Of a DNA stretch of 64,000 nucleotides, positions 1 through 9,953 are shown piece after piece; the first letter of the stretch is position 1; every line of letters begins with the position of its first letter. Source of the DNA: Vibrio sp. FE10 (GTDB lineage: Bacteria > Pseudomonadota > Gammaproteobacteria > Enterobacterales > Vibrionaceae); the NCBI RefSeq assembly GCF_030297155.1, contig NZ_AP028068.1, positions 1,612,001 to 1,676,000 of the forward strand, in the 5' to 3' direction. The notes beneath the pieces are model-generated. The model was not told the origin of the DNA. It did not search any database and saw only the letters and a list, made by a program, of their open reading frames with translations. A program made the position numbers and the translations under genes.

Positions 1-3000
1 ATTTGGATGTAAGAGCATACGTCTTCGATAAAAATCTAAGCAGTGTTAATTCTACTGCAAACAACGGTACCGATGCCCCGGTAAACCCACAGTTAATTGA
101 AGAACCTATCAAAGACGGTGACCCTTACTTGATACGTTATCTTTTATCTCCTGGCGATTATCTAATAAATGTAACGGCAGACGATTTAGTTGAACACCAG
201 ACCGAGAACTCACTAAATGCAAAAGTTGAAGCTGCAAGCATTCCTGAGTTAACAATATCAACGACAGCGTCAATGCCTTTGGCTGGTGGAGTCGAAATTC
301 CTATTTCATTTACCTTTACTGAAGAGGTTAATCAATTTGAATTTTCAGATGTAGATATTCAAGCAAGTGATGGTAATGATATAGGCGAGCTGAAGCAAGC
401 ATCATGGATTACAACAGACAACATAACTTGGTCGGTCAATTACATAGCGCCTGAAAAACAAGATAAAAACATAACCATACGGGTCGGTGATAATAGTTAC
501 GAAAGCGTAAATACTATCCCCGGAACAGGGGATAGTTTGGTTATGGGGGTCGAAGGTGTACTGCCAACGTTGACCAAAGTGACATTTGATCCTATCCATC
601 AATCTATTGGCAATGTTGTAAATGTAAAGCTTGAGTTTGAAAAAGATATTGCAGAAGGAACAATACTGGCAACCTTAGCTGGTGAGTCTTTGACGCCTTT
701 AACTATGTTAGGTGATGCTAAAACTTGGCAAGGAGCAGTCACACAGTTACCAGACCCGGGATTAAATGAGCAGAAAGCTATATTGATTGTAAGTGGATAT
801 ACCGATTTAGTAGGAAATGTAGGAAGTCAGGATGAAACTCATTTTCTACCGATAACGCCCGCTATCCAAGTGACTGAACCGGGGGATGTGACGGACAGCA
901 ACATCTCTGCGATGAACTTCAGTGGCACGACGAAACGATTTGAAAACAGCGCAGCGTTGACGCTCACCATCACTCCGTTGGGGAGTGACACACCAGTGGC
1001 GGGAGTGCCAACGGAAACCGTAACTGTGACCGACGGTCAATGGCAAAGCGGCACGATGGACTTAAGCGGTTTGAGTAACGCTGAATATCGAGTGTTGGTC
1101 ACGGGTGAGAACACGACGGGTGTTACCGTGAGTGACTCAGAGACCTTTACGCTGACTCAGTCGTTAGCCGAATTAGACGCGGATGCGACCAGTGTCGCGC
1201 CGGAAGAAGCCGATGTCGGCGGTGTTGTGACGGTGACCGCCGTGTTTACCAAGGCGGTGTCTAAGCCAACCACGGCGACCTTAGGGTCAAACACCGTTGT
1301 ATGGACATCCACGGGCGCTGCACTACAGACGTGGGTTGGTAAAGTGGCGGCATTGACGGCGAGTGATACAGAGCAAGTGTTGAGCTTAACCATCAATGGA
1401 TTCAGTGATGAATTGGGGAACGCGGGTCAAGAGCAAACGAAGGCCGCAGCGGTCAAAGTGACGCCTGTGATCCAAGTGACTGAACCGGGGGATGTGACGG
1501 ACAGCAACATCTCTGCGATGAACTTCAGTGGTACGACAAAACGATTTGAAAACAGCGCAGCGTTGACGCTCACCATCACTCCGTTGGGGAGTGACACACC
1601 GGTGGCGGGAGTGCCAACGGAAACCGTAACTGTGACCGACGGTCAATGGCAAAGCGGCACGATGGACTTAAGCGGTTTGAGTAACGCTGAATATCGAGTG
1701 TTGGTCACGGGTGAGAACACGACGGGTGTTACCGTGAGTGACTCAGAGACCTTTACGCTGACTCAGTCGTTAGCCGAATTAGACGCGGATGCGACCAGTG
1801 TCGCGCCGGAAGAAGCCGATGTCGGCGGTGTTGTGACGGTGACTGCTGTGTTTACCAAGGCGGTGTCTAAGCCAACCACGGCGACCTTAGGGTCAAACAC
1901 CGTTGTATGGACATCAACGGGCGCAGCACTTCAGACGTGGGTTGGTAAAGTGGCGGCATTGACGGCGAGTGATACAGAGCAAGTGTTGAGCTTAACCATC
2001 AATGGATTCAGTGATGAATTGGGGAACGCGGGTCAAGAGCAAACGAAGGCCGCAGCGGTCAAAGTGACGCCTGTGATCCAAGTGACTGAACCGGGGGATG
2101 TGACGGACAGCAACATCTCTGCGATGAACTTCAGTGGTACGACGAAACGATTTGAAAACAGCGCAGCGTTGACGCTCACCATCACTCCGTTGGGGAGTGA
2201 CACACCGGTGGCGGGAGTGCCAGCGGAAACCGTCACCGTGACCGACGGTCAATGGCAAAGCAGCACGATGGACTTAAGCGGTTTGAGTAACGCTGAGTAT
2301 CGAGTGTTGGTCACGGGTGAGAACACGACGGGTGTTACCGTGAGTGGCTCAGAGACCTTTGCGCTGACTCAGTCGTTAGCCGAATTAGACGCGGATGCGA
2401 CCAGTGTCGCGCCGGAAGAAGCCGATGTCGGCGGTGTTGTGACGGTGACTGCTGTGTTTACTAAGGCGGTGTCTAAGCCAACCACGGCGACCTTAGGGTC
2501 AAACACCGTTGTATGGACATCAACGGGCGCAGCACTTCAGACGTGGGTTGGTAAAGTGGCGGCATTGACGGCGAGTGATACGGAGCAAGTGTTGAGCTTA
2601 ACCATCAATGGATTCAGTGATGAATTGGGTAACGCGGGTCAAGAGCAAACGAAGGCCGCGGCGGTCAAAGTGACGCCTGTGATCCAAGTGACTGAACCGG
2701 GGGATGTGACGGACAGCAACATCTCTGCGATGAACTTCAGTGGTACGACAAAACGATTTGAAAACAGCGCAGCGTTGACGCTCACCATCACTCCGTTGGG
2801 GAGTGACACACCGGTGGCGGGAGTGCCAACGGAAACCGTAACTGTGACCGACGGTCAATGGCAAAGCGGCACGATGGACTTAAGCGGTTTGAGTAACGCT
2901 GAATATCGAGTGTTGGTCACGGGTGAGAACACGACGGGTGTTACCGTGAGTGACTCAGAGACCTTTACGCTGACTCAGTCGTTAGCCGAATTAGACGCGG

Positions 3001-6000
3001 ATGCGACCAGTGTCGCGCCGGAAGAAGCCGATGTCGGCGGTGTTGTGACGGTGACTGCTGTGTTTACCAAGGCGGTGTCTAAGCCAACCACGGCGACCTT
3101 AGGGTCAAACACCGTTGTATGGACATCAACGGGCGCAGCACTTCAGACGTGGGTTGGTAAAGTGGCGGCATTGACGGCGAGTGATACGGAGCAAGTGTTG
3201 AGCTTAACCATCAATGGATTCAGTGATGAATTGGGGAACGCGGGTCAAGAGCAAACGAAGGCCGCAGCGGTCAAAGTGACGCCTGTGATCCAAGTGACTG
3301 AACCGGGGGATGTGACGGACAGCAACATCTCTGCGATGAACTTCAGTGGTACGACGAAACGATTTGAAAACAGCGCAGCGTTGACGCTCACCATCACTCC
3401 GTTGGGGAGTGACACACCGGTGGCGGGAGTGCCAGCGGAAACCGTCACCGTGACCGACGGTCAATGGCAAAGCGGCACGATGGACTTAAGCGGTTTGAGT
3501 AACGCTGAATATCGAGTGTTGGTCACGGGTGAGAACACGACGGGTGTTACCGTGAGTGACTCAGAGACCTTTACGCTGACTCAGTCGTTAGCCGAATTAG
3601 ACGCGGATGCGACCAGTGTCGCGCCGGAAGAAGCCGATGTCGGCGGTGTTGTGACGGTGACCGCCGTGTTTACCAAGGCGGTGTCTAAGCCAACCACGGC
3701 GACCTTAGGGTCGAACACCGTTGTATGGACATCCACGGGCGCTGCACTACAGACGTGGGTTGGTAAAGTGGCGGCATTGACGGCGAGTGATACAGAGCAA
3801 GTGTTGAGCTTAACCATCAATGGATTCAGTGATGAATTGGGTAACGCGGGTCAAGAGCAAACGAAGGCCGCGGCGGTCAAAGTGACGCCTGTGATCCAAG
3901 TGACTGAACCGGGGGATGTGACGGACAGCAACATCTCTGCGATGAACTTCAGTGGTACGACAAAACGATTTGAAAACAGCGCAGCGTTGACGCTCACCAT
4001 CACTCCGTTGGGGAGTGACACACCGGTGGCGGGAGTGCCAACGGAAACCGTCACCGTGACCGACGGTCAATGGCAAAGCGGCACGATGGACTTAAGCGGT
4101 TTGAGTAACGCTGAATATCGAGTGTTGGTCACGGGTGAGAACACGACGGGTGTTACCGTGAGTGGCTCAGAGACCTTTACGCTGACTCAGTCGTTAGCCG
4201 AATTAGACGCGGATGCGACCAGTGTCGCGCCGGAAGAAGCCGATGTCGGCGGTGTTGTGACGGTGACTGCTGTGTTTACTAAGGCGGTGTCTAAGCCAAC
4301 CACGGCGACCTTAGGGTCGAACACCGTTGTATGGACATCAACGGGCGCAACACTTCAGACGTGGGTTGGTAAAGTGGCGGCATTGACGGCGAGTGATACG
4401 GAGCAAGTGTTGAGCTTAACCATCAATGGATTCAGTGATGAATTGGGGAACGCGGGTCAAGAGCAAACGAAGGCCGCAGCGGTCAAAGTGACGCCTGTGA
4501 TCCAAGTGACTGAACCGGGGGATGTGACGGACAGCAACATCTCTGCGATGAACTTCAGTGGTACGACGAAACGATTTGAAAACAGCGCAGCGTTGACGCT
4601 CACCATCACTCCGTTGGGGAGTGACACACCGGTGGCGGGAGTGCCAGCGGAAACCGTCACCGTGACCGACGGTCAATGGCAAAGCGGCACGATGGACTTA
4701 AGCGGTTTGAGTAACGCTGAATATCGAGTGTTGGTCACGGGTGAGAACACGACGGGTGTTACCGTGAGTGACTCAGAGACCTTTACGCTGACTCAGTCGT
4801 TAGCCGAATTAGACGCGGATGCGACCAGTGTCGCGCCGGAAGAAGCCGATGTCGGCGGTGTTGTGACGGTGACCGCCGTGTTTACCAAGGCGGTGTCTAA
4901 GCCAACCACGGCGACCTTAGGGTCAAACACCGTTGTATGGACATCCACGGGCGCTGCACTACAGACGTGGGTTGGTAAAGTGGCGGCATTGACGGCGAGT
5001 GATACAGAGCAAGTGTTGAGCTTAACCATCAATGGATTCAGTGATGAATTGGGGAACGCGGGTCAAGAGCAAACGAAGGCCGCAGCGGTCAAAGTGACGC
5101 CTGTGATCCAAGTGACTGAACCGGGGGATGTGACGGACAGCAACATCTCTGCGATGAACTTCAGTGGTACGACAAAACGATTTGAAAACAGCGCAGCGTT
5201 GACGCTCACCATCACTCCGTTGGGGAGTGACACACCGGTGGCGGGAGTGCCAACGGAAACCGTAACTGTGACCGACGGTCAATGGCAAAGCGGCACGATG
5301 GACTTAAGCGGTTTGAGTAACGCTGAATATCGAGTGTTGGTCACGGGTGAGAACACGACGGGTGTTACCGTGAGTGACTCAGAGACCTTTACGCTGACTC
5401 AGTCGTTAGCCGAATTAGACGCGGATGCGACCAGTGTCGCGCCGGAAGAAGCCGATGTCGGCGGTGTTGTGACGGTGACTGCTGTGTTTACCAAGGCGGT
5501 GTCTAAGCCAACCACGGCGACCTTAGGGTCAAACACCGTTGTATGGACATCAACGGGCGCAGCACTTCAGACGTGGGTTGGTAAAGTGGCGGCATTGACG
5601 GCGAGTGATACGGAGCAAGTGTTGAGCTTAACCATCAATGGATTCAGTGATGAATTGGGTAACGCGGGTCAAGAGCAAACGAAGGCCGCGGCGGTCAAAG
5701 TGACGCCTGTGATCCAAGTGACTGAACCGGGGGATGTGACGGACAGCAACATCTCTGCGATGAACTTCAGTGGTACGACAAAACGATTTGAAAACAGCGC
5801 AGCGTTGACGCTCACCATCACTCCGTTGGGGAGTGACACACCGGTGGCGGGAGTGCCAACGGAAACCGTAACTGTGACCGACGGTCAATGGCAAAGCGGC
5901 ACGATGGACTTAAGCGGTTTGAGTAACGCTGAATATCGAGTGTTGGTCACGGGTGAGAACACGACGGGTGTTACCGTGAGTGACTCAGAGACCTTTACGC

Positions 6001-9000
6001 TGACTCAGTCGTTAGCCGAATTAGACGCGGATGCGACCAGTGTCGCGCCGGAAGAAGCCGATGTCGGCGGTGTTGTGACGGTGACTGCTGTGTTTACCAA
6101 GGCGGTGTCTAAGCCAACCACGGCGACCTTAGGGTCAAACACCGTTGTATGGACATCAACGGGCGCAGCACTTCAGACGTGGGTTGGTAAAGTGGCGGCA
6201 TTGACGGCGAGTGATACGGAGCAAGTGTTGAGCTTAACCATCAATGGATTCAGTGATGAATTGGGGAACGCGGGTCAAGAGCAAACGAAGGCCGCAGCGG
6301 TCAAAGTGACGCCTGTGATCCAAGTGACTGAACCGGGGGATGTGACGGACAGCAACATCTCTGCGATGAACTTCAGTGGTACGACGAAACGATTTGAAAA
6401 CAGCGCAGCGTTGACGCTCACCATCACTCCGTTGGGGAGTGACACACCGGTGGCGGGAGTGCCAGCGGAAACCGTCACCGTGACCGACGGTCAATGGCAA
6501 AGCGGCACGATGGACTTAAGCGGTTTGAGTAACGCTGAATATCGAGTGTTGGTCACGGGTGAGAACACGACGGGTGTTACCGTGAGTGACTCAGAGACCT
6601 TTACGCTGACTCAGTCGTTAGCCGAATTAGACGCGGATGCGACCAGTGTCGCGCCGGAAGAAGCCGATGTCGGCGGTGTTGTGACGGTGACCGCCGTGTT
6701 TACCAAGGCGGTGTCTAAGCCAACCACGGCGACCTTAGGGTCAAACACCGTTGTATGGACATCCACGGGCGCTGCACTACAGACGTGGGTTGGTAAAGTG
6801 GCGGCATTGACGGCGAGTGATACAGAGCAAGTGTTGAGCTTAACCATCAATGGATTCAGTGATGAATTGGGGAACGCGGGTCAAGAGCAAACGAAGGCCG
6901 CAGCGGTCAAAGTGACGCCTGTGATCCAAGTGACTGAACCGGGGGATGTGACGGACAGCAACATCTCTGCGATGAACTTCAGTGGTACGACGAAACGATT
7001 TGAAAACAGCGCAGCGTTGACGCTCAACATCACTCCGTTGGGGAGTGACACACCGGTGGCGGGAGTGCCAACGGAAACCGTCACCGTGACCGACGGTCAA
7101 TGGCAAAGCGGCACGATGGACTTAAGCGGTTTGAGTAACGCTGAATATCGAGTGTTGGTCACGGGTGAGAACACGACGGGTGTTACCGTGAGTGACTCAG
7201 AGACCTTTACGCTGACTCAGTCGTTAGCCGAATTAGACGCGGATGCGACCAGTGTCGCGCCGGAAGAAGCCGATGTCGGCGGTGTTGTGACGGTGACCGC
7301 CGTGTTTACCAAGGCGGTGTCTAAGCCAACCACGGCGACCTTAGGGTCAAACACCGTTGTATGGACATCCACGGGCGCTGCACTACAGACGTGGGTTGGT
7401 AAAGTGGCGGCATTGACGGCGAGTGATACAGAGCAAGTGTTGAGCTTAACCATCAATGGATTCAGTGATGAATTGGGGAACGCGGGTCAAGAGCAAACGA
7501 AGGCCGCAGCGGTCAAAGTGACGCCTGTGATCCAAGTGACTGAACCGGGGGATGTGACGGACAGCAACATCTCTGCGATGAACTTCAGTGGTACGACGAA
7601 ACGATTTGAAAACAGCGCAGCGTTGACGCTCAACATCACTCCGTTGGGGAGTGACACACCGGTGGCGGGAGTGCCAACGGAAACCGTCACCGTGACCGAC
7701 GGTCAATGGCAAAGCGGCACGATGGACTTAAGCGGTTTGAGTAACGCTGAATATCGAGTGTTGGTCACGGGTGAGAACACGACGGGTGTTACCGTGAGTG
7801 ACTCAGAGACCTTTACGCTGACTCAGTCGTTAGCCGAATTAGACGCGGATGCGACCAGTGTCGCGCCGGAAGAAGCCGATGTCGGCGGTGTTGTGACGGT
7901 GACTGCTGTGTTTACTAAGGCGGTGTCTAAGCCAACCACGGCGACCTTAGGGTCAAACACCGTTGTATGGACATCAACGGGCGCAGCACTTCAGACGTGG
8001 GTTGGTAAAGTGGCGGCATTGACGGCGAGTGATACGGAGCAAGTGTTGAGCTTAACCATCAATGGATTCAGTGATGAATTGGGTAACGCGGGTCAAGAGC
8101 AAACGAAGGCCGCGGCGGTCAAAGTGACGCCTGTGATCCAAGTGACTGAACCGGGGGATGTGACGGACAGCAACATCTCTGCGATGAACTTCAGTGGTAC
8201 GACAAAACGATTTGAAAACAGCGCAGCGTTGACGCTCACCATCACTCCGTTGGGGAGTGACACACCGGTGGCGGGAGTGCCAACGGAAACCGTCACCGTG
8301 ACCGACGGTCAATGGCAAAGCGGCACGATGGACTTAAGCGGTTTGAGTAACGCTGAATATCGAGTGTTGGTCACGGGTGAGAACACGACGGGTGTTACCG
8401 TGAGTGGCTCAGAGACCTTTAACGTGTCGCAAGCGTTACCTATTTTGACTAGCGCAACATTTAATCCGCCGCACCAAGCGATAGGTCAGAACGTATCGGT
8501 CAGTCTTAAGTTCGATAAAGCGCTGCAAGCGGCCAGTGCTGAGTTAGGTGGCACGGTCATCTCGCTGACGCAGAGTGCGGACGCCAGCGTGTGGACGGGC
8601 AATGTCGATGTACTAGTCGCGACGTCGTCTGATTTGACGGTGGGTTTGGTGGTGAAAGATTACCAAGATTTATCGGGTAATGTGGGGGCGCAAGACAGCA
8701 CACATTCGCTGCCTATCACGCCAACTATTAGTATCTCTACGATCAACAGCGGTAACGATGTTAATGAATCAGAGTCACCTACATTGATTCTCGATGGTAC
8801 TACGGTTCGTTTTTCTGAAGGAGATAAGTTGAGCCTAAGTGTCACGGACAGTGGGGGAGCGAAAGTTTCAGATGCTGAGGTGCTGGTTGGTGAAAACGGA
8901 GTTTGGCAATACGAACTGACTATTGATCCAATCGAAGGTGGGTCTGTGACGGTGTCACTACATGGTGCCAATGAACTTGGAGCCGATGCTACTTTGGTTG

Positions 9001-9107
9001 AATCTACATTTACATTAAATAAGGATGTGAGCGCTGCAGTGGTCGTAGTGCCAAGCTTATTACGACAACTGCTTATTTACGACAAGGGCACAAAACTAGC
9101 AGCGTAA
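1..9107 (+). CDS. Giant Ig-like repeat surface protein (3' part)
   Basis: The frame is open at the left edge, so the true start lies outside the window; about 3034 codons are visible. The protein is almost entirely beta-rich modules. A non-repeated segment of about 285 residues comes first, containing a bacterial Ig-like module (SFTFTEEVNQFEFSDVDI). Twelve nearly identical 202-residue repeats follow, each beginning IQVTEPGDVTDSN and ending near AAAVKVTPV, then half of a thirteenth and about 225 unique residues of the same style. By family knowledge such proteins are giant adhesins or biofilm matrix proteins. I see no RTX nonapeptides, no von Willebrand domain and no obvious C-terminal sorting signal; the last residues are LLIYDKGTKLAA. 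The export route is therefore unclear, or the C-terminus has been lost. A strong terminator follows. No functional link to the T6SS genes downstream is evident. Confidence 0.85.
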   Translation, partial: LDVRAYVFDKNLSSVNSTANNGTDAPVNPQLIEEPIKDGDPYLIRYLLSPGDYLINVTADDLVEHQTENSLNAKVEAASIPELTISTTASMPLAGGVEIPISFTFTEEVNQFEFSDVDIQASDGNDIGELKQASWITTDNITWSVNYIAPEKQDKNITIRVGDNSYESVNTIPGTGDSLVMGVEGVLPTLTKVTFDPIHQSIGNVVNVKLEFEKDIAEGTILATLAGESLTPLTMLGDAKTWQGAVTQLPDPGLNEQKAILIVSGYTDLVGNVGSQDETHFLPITPAIQVTEPGDVTDSNISAMNFSGTTKRFENSAALTLTITPLGSDTPVAGVPTETVTVTDGQWQSGTMDLSGLSNAEYRVLVTGENTTGVTVSDSETFTLTQSLAELDADATSVAPEEADVGGVVTVTAVFTKAVSKPTTATLGSNTVVWTSTGAALQTWVGKVAALTASDTEQVLSLTINGFSDELGNAGQEQTKAAAVKVTPVIQVTEPGDVTDSNISAMNFSGTTKRFENSAALTLTITPLGSDTPVAGVPTETVTVTDGQWQSGTMDLSGLSNAEYRVLVTGENTTGVTVSDSETFTLTQSLAELDADATSVAPEEADVGGVVTVTAVFTKAVSKPTTATLGSNTVVWTSTGAALQTWVGKVAALTASDTEQVLSLTINGFSDELGNAGQEQTKAAAVKVTPVIQVTEPGDVTDSNISAMNFSGTTKRFENSAALTLTITPLGSDTPVAGVPAETVTVTDGQWQSSTMDLSGLSNAEYRVLVTGENTTGVTVSGSETFALTQSLAELDADATSVAPEEADVGGVVTVTAVFTKAVSKPTTATLGSNTVVWTSTGAALQTWVGKVAALTASDTEQVLSLTINGFSDELGNAGQEQTKAAAVKVTPVIQVTEPGDVTDSNISAMNFSGTTKRFENSAALTLTITPLGSDTPVAGVPTETVTVTDGQWQSGTMDLSGLSNAEYRVLVTGENTTGVTVSDSETFTLTQSLAELDADATSVAPEEADVGGVVTVTAVFTKAVSKPTTATLGSNTVVWTSTGAALQTWVGKVAALTASDTEQVLSLTINGFSDELGNAGQEQTKAAAVKVTPVIQVTEPGDVTDSNISAMNFSGTTKRFENSAALTLTITPLGSDTPVAGVPAETVTVTDGQWQSGTMDLSGLSNAEYRVLVTGENTTGVTVSDSETFTLTQSLAELDADATSVAPEEADVGGVVTVTAVFTKAVSKPTTATLGSNTVVWTSTGAALQTWVGKVAALTASDTEQVLSLTINGFSDELGNAGQEQTKAAAVKVTPVIQVTEPGDVTDSNISAMNFSGTTKRFENSAALTLTITPLGSDTPVAGVPTETVTVTDGQWQSGTMDLSGLSNAEYRVLVTGENTTGVTVSGSETFTLTQSLAELDADATSVAPEEADVGGVVTVTAVFTKAVSKPTTATLGSNTVVWTSTGATLQTWVGKVAALTASDTEQVLSLTINGFSDELGNAGQEQTKAAAVKVTPVIQVTEPGDVTDSNISAMNFSGTTKRFENSAALTLTITPLGSDTPVAGVPAETVTVTDGQWQSGTMDLSGLSNAEYRVLVTGENTTGVTVSDSETFTLTQSLAELDADATSVAPEEADVGGVVTVTAVFTKAVSKPTTATLGSNTVVWTSTGAALQTWVGKVAALTASDTEQVLSLTINGFSDELGNAGQEQTKAAAVKVTPVIQVTEPGDVTDSNISAMNFSGTTKRFENSAALTLTITPLGSDTPVAGVPTETVTVTDGQWQSGTMDLSGLSNAEYRVLVTGENTTGVTVSDSETFTLTQSLAELDADATSVAPEEADVGGVVTVTAVFTKAVSKPTTATLGSNTVVWTSTGAALQTWVGKVAALTASDTEQVLSLTINGFSDELGNAGQEQTKAAAVKVTPVIQVTEPGDVTDSNISAMNFSGTTKRFENSAALTLTITPLGSDTPVAGVPTETVTVTDGQWQSGTMDLSGLSNAEYRVLVTGENTTGVTVSDSETFTLTQSLAELDADATSVAPEEADVGGVVTVTAVFTKAVSKPTTATLGSNTVVWTSTGAALQTWVGKVAALTASDTEQVLSLTINGFSDELGNAGQEQTKAAAVKVTPVIQVTEPGDVTDSNISAMNFSGTTKRFENSAALTLTITPLGSDTPVAGVPAETVTVTDGQWQSGTMDLSGLSNAEYRVLVTGENTTGVTVSDSETFTLTQSLAELDADATSVAPEEADVGGVVTVTAVFTKAVSKPTTATLGSNTVVWTSTGAALQTWVGKVAALTASDTEQVLSLTINGFSDELGNAGQEQTKAAAVKVTPVIQVTEPGDVTDSNISAMNFSGTTKRFENSAALTLNITPLGSDTPVAGVPTETVTVTDGQWQSGTMDLSGLSNAEYRVLVTGENTTGVTVSDSETFTLTQSLAELDADATSVAPEEADVGGVVTVTAVFTKAVSKPTTATLGSNTVVWTSTGAALQTWVGKVAALTASDTEQVLSLTINGFSDELGNAGQEQTKAAAVKVTPVIQVTEPGDVTDSNISAMNFSGTTKRFENSAALTLNITPLGSDTPVAGVPTETVTVTDGQWQSGTMDLSGLSNAEYRVLVTGENTTGVTVSDSETFTLTQSLAELDADATSVAPEEADVGGVVTVTAVFTKAVSKPTTATLGSNTVVWTSTGAALQTWVGKVAALTASDTEQVLSLTINGFSDELGNAGQEQTKAAAVKVTPVIQVTEPGDVTDSNISAMNFSGTTKRFENSAALTLTITPLGSDTPVAGVPTETVTVTDGQWQSGTMDLSGLSNAEYRVLVTGENTTGVTVSGSETFNVSQALPILTSATFNPPHQAIGQNVSVSLKFDKALQAASAELGGTVISLTQSADASVWTGNVDVLVATSSDLTVGLVVKDYQDLSGNVGAQDSTHSLPITPTISISTINSGNDVNESESPTLILDGTTVRFSEGDKLSLSVTDSGGAKVSDAEVLVGENGVWQYELTIDPIEGGSVTVSLHGANELGADATLVESTFTLNKDVSAAVVVVPSLLRQLLIYDKGTKLAA
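864..8420 (+). repeat. 606-bp tandem repeat array, 12 full copies plus a partial 13th
   Basis: The unit starts at ATCCAAGTGACTGAACCG and recurs every 606 bp (864, 1470, 2076 and so on to 8136). The unit equals 202 codons, so copy-number changes keep the frame. Copy 13 departs from the repeat after 8420. Copies differ by a few linked synonymous changes. In the second half of the unit, copies 1, 5, 7, 10 and 11 read GACCGCCGTG where copies 2, 3, 4, 6, 8, 9 and 12 read GACTGCTGTG. This mosaic suggests repeated recombination or gene conversion between copies. Confidence 0.97.
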
Positions 9108-9135
9108 CGCTAATCGTTATATGGAAGATTAGACA

Positions 9136-9163
9136 AAGGTCTGCCTATTAGGCAGACCTTTTT
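9136..9163 (+). terminator. Rho-independent terminator after the repeat protein gene
   Basis: A perfect 10-bp stem (AAGGTCTGCC / GGCAGACCTT) with a TATTA loop is followed by a T run. It lies 29 bp after the stop codon. Confidence 0.93.
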
Positions 9164-9953
9164 GCAAATGTATCTCAGGTTGTTGGAATTTGAGTATGTA
9201 TCCGGGGCTTAATCATTTTTATTACCCTCAATTTGATTAAGAAAATTATTGTACACCAGTGCCCAATATTGATTAGTTTAGTGATGCTGAGTCATTGAAA
9301 TGAAAATTATTTTGTTTTTCCTGTTTCATTATTTAGTCATATTTTCAGCTAGATAACTAATATAACTGGTGATGCAATCAGAATGGCAATTGCATAGATA
9401 TTTTGCATAGTAGTTTTTGGTGTTATCTCTATAAAAGTGCCATCTTGATATTAAATGCATAATATATATAGTGTTTATATCACATCGTTATTTGATGTGG
9501 TGTTCTGCATTTTGGTACTTTAGTACCACCCTTTTAAGCCAATTTAGTGTTCCAAAATAAATCCTATTTATATTGGCTAATTTTATGTGGGAATTTATTC
9601 CCACTTTTTTTCTCTTTTACAGAGGAGAAAATGCTCAATATAACCTTCTAAATCGATGAAATGCTTCCACCAGATATGCGTGTTTGGTCTAGTTAGTATT
9701 TATTTAAGTACGCAATGAAATGATCATTATGTGACATCCGTTCAAATTGATTTGCCTTTTTAGTTAGGCGAAATGACTATTTAACCTGTTTAATTGGCTT
9801 TATTGCTAGTGTTATAGTTTTTGGCGATACTCCTTCTAATCTATTGAAATTTATATCCATTACGCGTAGAATTTATTTAACCAAATCGTTTTTTAAGCCT
9901 TATCAGCTTAGTTATCACCGCAACTATATATCTGTAGGTTGTGGAGAATTCAA
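9164..9953. other. Gene-free AT-rich spacer before the effector module
   Basis: About 790 bp with no credible gene. It holds a second terminator-like hairpin at 9587-9611 and, just after it, a six-codon ORF with an excellent ribosome binding site (9631-9651, MLNITF). It probably also carries the promoter for the MIX gene, but I found no convincing -24/-12 or -35/-10 element. Confidence 0.6.
9587..9611 (+). terminator. Terminator-like hairpin in the spacer
   Basis: The stem GTGGGAA / TTCCCAC with a TTTA loop is followed by seven T residues. No gene lies directly upstream, so it could end an unrecognised small RNA or act as a leader attenuator for the effector operon. Confidence 0.55.

Noticed and set aside
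846..8318. Regularly spaced antisense ORFs of 66-88 residues across the repeat array
   Set aside because: They recur with the 606-bp unit and simply reflect the composition of the coding strand; they have no ribosome binding sites or independent features.
864..8420. Possible CRISPR-like periodic repeats
   Set aside because: The repeats are 606 bp, contiguous and protein-coding with no unique spacers.
9815..9835. Possible sigma-54 element (TGGCGATACTCCTTCT) before the MIX gene
   Set aside because: The -12 half does not match TTGC and the spacing is not right.
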